This document shows, one piece after another, positions 61,959-64,000 of a stretch of 64,000 nucleotides of DNA (positions are counted from its first letter, which is position 1; every line of letters starts with the position of its first letter). Below the pieces are notes generated by a model. It did not search any database. It worked only from the letters and a program-made list of their open reading frames with translations, and had not been told where the DNA came from. Position numbers and translations under genes: made by a program. The DNA is from an uncultured Clostridia bacterium (GTDB taxonomy: Bacteria > Bacillota > Clostridia > Oscillospirales > Oscillospiraceae). The stretch is from assembly GCA_946531435.1 (NCBI GenBank), contig CAMNAO010000001.1:62001-126000 (forward strand), in the 5' to 3' direction.

Positions 61959-63926
61959 TCAGTGCTTATAGAAGGCCAGGATCGCCTTATGGGTCATGTA
62001 GCAATCCAGCTTGCTGACCACCTCATAGGGGGAGTGCATGGAAATAACGGGAGTGCCGGCATCCACGGTCTCAATGTTCCGCTTGGCCATGAACTTGGCA
62101 ACGGTTCCGCCGCCGCCCTGGTCCACCTTCCCCAGCTCTCCGGTCTGCCAGATGACCTTCTCCTCCTGGAAAATGCGTCTTAACTTGCCCATGAGCTCGG
62201 CGGAGGCGTCGTTGGAGCCGGATTTCCCGCGGGAGCCGGTGAACTTGCAGATGCCCACGCCGCAGTTGAGGGCCGTGTTGTTCCGCTTATCGGAGACCTC
62301 GGGATAGTTGGGGTCAAAGGCGTTGGTCACATCGGCGGAGATGCAGACGGAATGGGCAAAACAGTGCAGAAGGGATACGCCGAAGGGACGGCAGAGGTCG
62401 TCCATAAAGCACTCAAAGGCCTCCGACTGCATGCCGCTGGTGCCCTCGGAGCCGATCTCCTCCTTGTCCGCCAGAATGCAGACGGCGGTGCGGGCAGGGG
62501 CCTCAGTCTTCAGAATGGCCTCCAGCTCCGCATAGGCACAGACCCGGTCATCGTGGCCGTAGCCGCCGATGAGGGAGCGATCCAGGCCCACCTCCCGGGG
62601 ATTGAAGGCCGGAACCACCTCCAGCTCCGCAGAGAGGAAATCCTCCTCCGTGATGCCGTACTTTTCATAGAGGATATTCAGCACCGCCAGCTTTACGCTG
62701 TCCTTATCATCGTCATCCTTCAGGGGCAGGGTGCCCACCATGATATTGAGGCCCTCACCGGAGATGGCCTCCCCCAGGGGCTTGACCGCCTGATCCTTGG
62801 CAAGATGGGGCAGAAGATCGGAGATATACAGCACGGGATCCCTGGGATCCTCCCCGATGGTTACCTTTACGAGGCTTCCATCCTTCATGGCTACGACGCC
62901 GTGCAGGGCCAGGGGCGTCGCCACCCACTGATACTTGCGGATGCCGCCGTAGTAGTGGGTATCCAGATAGGCCACACCGTTGTCCTCATAGAGGGGCACC
63001 TGCTTGATGTCCAGCCGGGGAGAGTCGATGTGGGCCGCCGCCAGATTGACGCCGTTTTCCAGGGACTCGCTGCCCAGAACGGCCAGGAGCAGCATCTTGC
63101 CGCGGACGTTGCGATAAACCTTGGCGCCGGGGGCAAGGGCCGTGCCGGCCTCCAGGGGGACAAAGCCCGCCTTCTCCGCCAGGGCTACGGCATTTTCAAC
63201 CGCCTCCCGCTCGGTTTTGGACGCGCCCAAAAAGTCCATATAACGGTCGCTGTATGCCTCCGCCTCCTTCAGTTCCTGCGGCTCCATCTTCGTATAGGCA
63301 TTCTGGGGCTTGTAGAACAGCTTTTCTCTGAGATCGCTCATGATTTCCTCCTTCAGCGTCTGAAAAAACGAGACGCAGTGTTTTTCAAATTCTTCCGGCG
63401 TTCCGGCGTTATTCAGGAGCACCCGGTCGCAGAGATTGCGGTACTCTGCGTCCGTGGGCTGGGAGCGCAGCCGCTCCTCCGCCCGCTCCCGGGAGATGCC
63501 GTCCCTCGCTATGATCCGTTTCAGGCGATCCTCCCAGGGAGCAAGCACCGCAACGGTGCGATGGCAGAGCTCGGCCAGTCCCCCCGCATGGAGGGCAAAG
63601 GCGTCCAAAGCCACGTCACTGCCGGGGTTTTTCTCGCCCAGCCGCCGGCGTACTTCCTGCCGCACCGCGCGGTGGGAGATCCGGTTCAGCTCGTCCAACG
63701 CAGCCGGGTCCGAAAACACGATCTTCGCCAGCTTCTTCCGATCCGGCCTTCCCCCCGTCACCGCCGCAGGAAAGGCAGCGGCCAGCTCCTGCTGCAGAGC
63801 GGGAGAGCCGACAAGAAGCTCGTGGTAGATCTCGTCACAGTCATAGACCGTAAAACCCAGTTTTTCCAAGGCTTTCAGCGCTGTGGTCTTCCCGGCGCCG
63901 CTGGGTCCCGTGATGCCGAGGATCAT
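61959..63926 (-). CDS. coaE: Fused frame: dephospho-CoA kinase (CoaE) plus M18 family aminopeptidase
   Basis: One uninterrupted 655-codon frame encodes CoaE (residues 1-195: P-loop GPSGAGKTT, YDCDEIYHELL, RISHRAV). It runs directly into a full M18 aminopeptidase (196-655: MSDLREKLFYKPQNAYTK, AAHIDSPRLDIKQ, ADKEEIGSEGTSGM, SMHSPYEVVSKLD). CoaE does the last step of CoA synthesis; M18 enzymes remove N-terminal acidic or other residues using zinc. At the junction AAGGAGG lies 5 nt before the ATG at 63341, so the peptidase can also start alone (63341-61959, 460 residues). Whether the long fusion, two proteins or both are made is unknown. A lost coaE stop codon or a sequencing error are alternatives. 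Confidence 0.88.
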   Translation of the reverse strand: MILGITGPSGAGKTTALKALEKLGFTVYDCDEIYHELLVGSPALQQELAAAFPAAVTGGRPDRKKLAKIVFSDPAALDELNRISHRAVRQEVRRRLGEKNPGSDVALDAFALHAGGLAELCHRTVAVLAPWEDRLKRIIARDGISRERAEERLRSQPTDAEYRNLCDRVLLNNAGTPEEFEKHCVSFFQTLKEEIMSDLREKLFYKPQNAYTKMEPQELKEAEAYSDRYMDFLGASKTEREAVENAVALAEKAGFVPLEAGTALAPGAKVYRNVRGKMLLLAVLGSESLENGVNLAAAHIDSPRLDIKQVPLYEDNGVAYLDTHYYGGIRKYQWVATPLALHGVVAMKDGSLVKVTIGEDPRDPVLYISDLLPHLAKDQAVKPLGEAISGEGLNIMVGTLPLKDDDDKDSVKLAVLNILYEKYGITEEDFLSAELEVVPAFNPREVGLDRSLIGGYGHDDRVCAYAELEAILKTEAPARTAVCILADKEEIGSEGTSGMQSEAFECFMDDLCRPFGVSLLHCFAHSVCISADVTNAFDPNYPEVSDKRNNTALNCGVGICKFTGSRGKSGSNDASAELMGKLRRIFQEEKVIWQTGELGKVDQGGGGTVAKFMAKRNIETVDAGTPVISMHSPYEVVSKLDCYMTHKAILAFYKH

Positions 63927-63927
63927 A

Positions 63928-64000
63928 TCAATACCCCAGGGGCGACAGCACCGCCCGGATCTCCGCCTCGGGAATGCCGCCCTGCCGCAGAATGACCGCA
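63928..64000 (-). CDS. 3' end of an unidentified gene (partial, runs off the right edge)
   Basis: The minus strand reads AVILRQGGIPEAEIRAVLSP then LGY and TGA at 63928-63930, one base before the coaE ATG. Only 23 residues are visible, too few to name a family. The spacing suggests co-transcription with the CoaE-M18 gene. Confidence 0.5.
   Translation of the reverse strand, partial: AVILRQGGIPEAEIRAVLSPLGY

Overview
The window looks like chromosomal housekeeping DNA from a GC-rich, spore-forming, meso-diaminopimelate-type Firmicute, most likely a gut clostridium of the Oscillospiraceae/Flavonifractor kind. The evidence is the clostridial nus operon (rimP-nusA-rnpM-ylxQ-infB-rbfA-nrnA-truB-ribF), the sporulation sigma factor SigK, a SpoIIIE/FtsK translocase, a PASTA penicillin-binding protein, Mini-III RNase, RqcH, and a MurE with the DNPR meso-DAP signature. 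Strong AGGAGG-type ribosome-binding sites and TTGACA/TATAAT promoters with 17-bp spacers occur throughout. No phage, transposase, integrase or CRISPR array is visible. The family assignment is an inference from gene content; I could not run a search.

Layout. (1) 1-6649, minus: a five-gene operon of membrane proteins (two with zinc ribbons, a kinase-like protein with degraded catalytic motifs and an outer TPR region, an acidic single-pass protein, and a TPR protein cut by the left edge). (2) 6935-8176, plus: an S41 peptidase. (3) 8232-10368, minus: rqcH and mrnC. (4) 10583-13490, plus: two MATE transporters. (5) 13568-18876, minus: a FUSC-type membrane protein with a HAD-like tail, then a BlaR1-like M56 protease and its BlaI-type repressor. 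(6) 19064-27187, minus: the rimP-to-nudix translation/RNA operon with an attenuator-like terminator in its leader. (7) 27476-31534, plus: ddl-murF-RluA family-membrane protein. (8) 31675-33143, minus: flavin reductase, msrA and a tRNA-Leu(GAG). (9) 33252-47402, minus: a methyltransferase pair and the dcw cell-wall/division cluster mraZ-rsmH-ftsL-PBP-murE-mraY-ftsW-murG-murA-ftsQ-ftsZ. (10) 47563-49662, minus: an AGCS symporter and radC. (11) 49828-52677, plus: uvrA. (12) 52788-54654, minus: a GntR/ABC operon. (13) 54793-56867, minus: a hydrolase pseudogene, an MBL-fold protein and sigK. (14) 57171-64000, minus: a conserved-looking cysteine-containing protein, ftsK/spoIIIE, a UppP-like protein, and a CoaE-M18 aminopeptidase fused reading frame.

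How it fits together: most of the window serves peptidoglycan precursor synthesis (ddl, murA, murE, murF, murG, mraY), septation (ftsL, ftsQ, ftsW, ftsZ, PBP, ftsK) and translation/RNA metabolism. murD, murC and ftsA are absent from the dcw block and must lie elsewhere or be replaced.

A recurring theme is family members whose catalytic motifs are altered: the kinase-like protein, the UppP-like protein, the HAD-like tail of the FUSC protein and the shortened riboflavin-kinase half of RibF. The best candidates for something undescribed are the left-hand pseudokinase/zinc-ribbon operon, the CoaE-M18 fused frame and the altered UppP.
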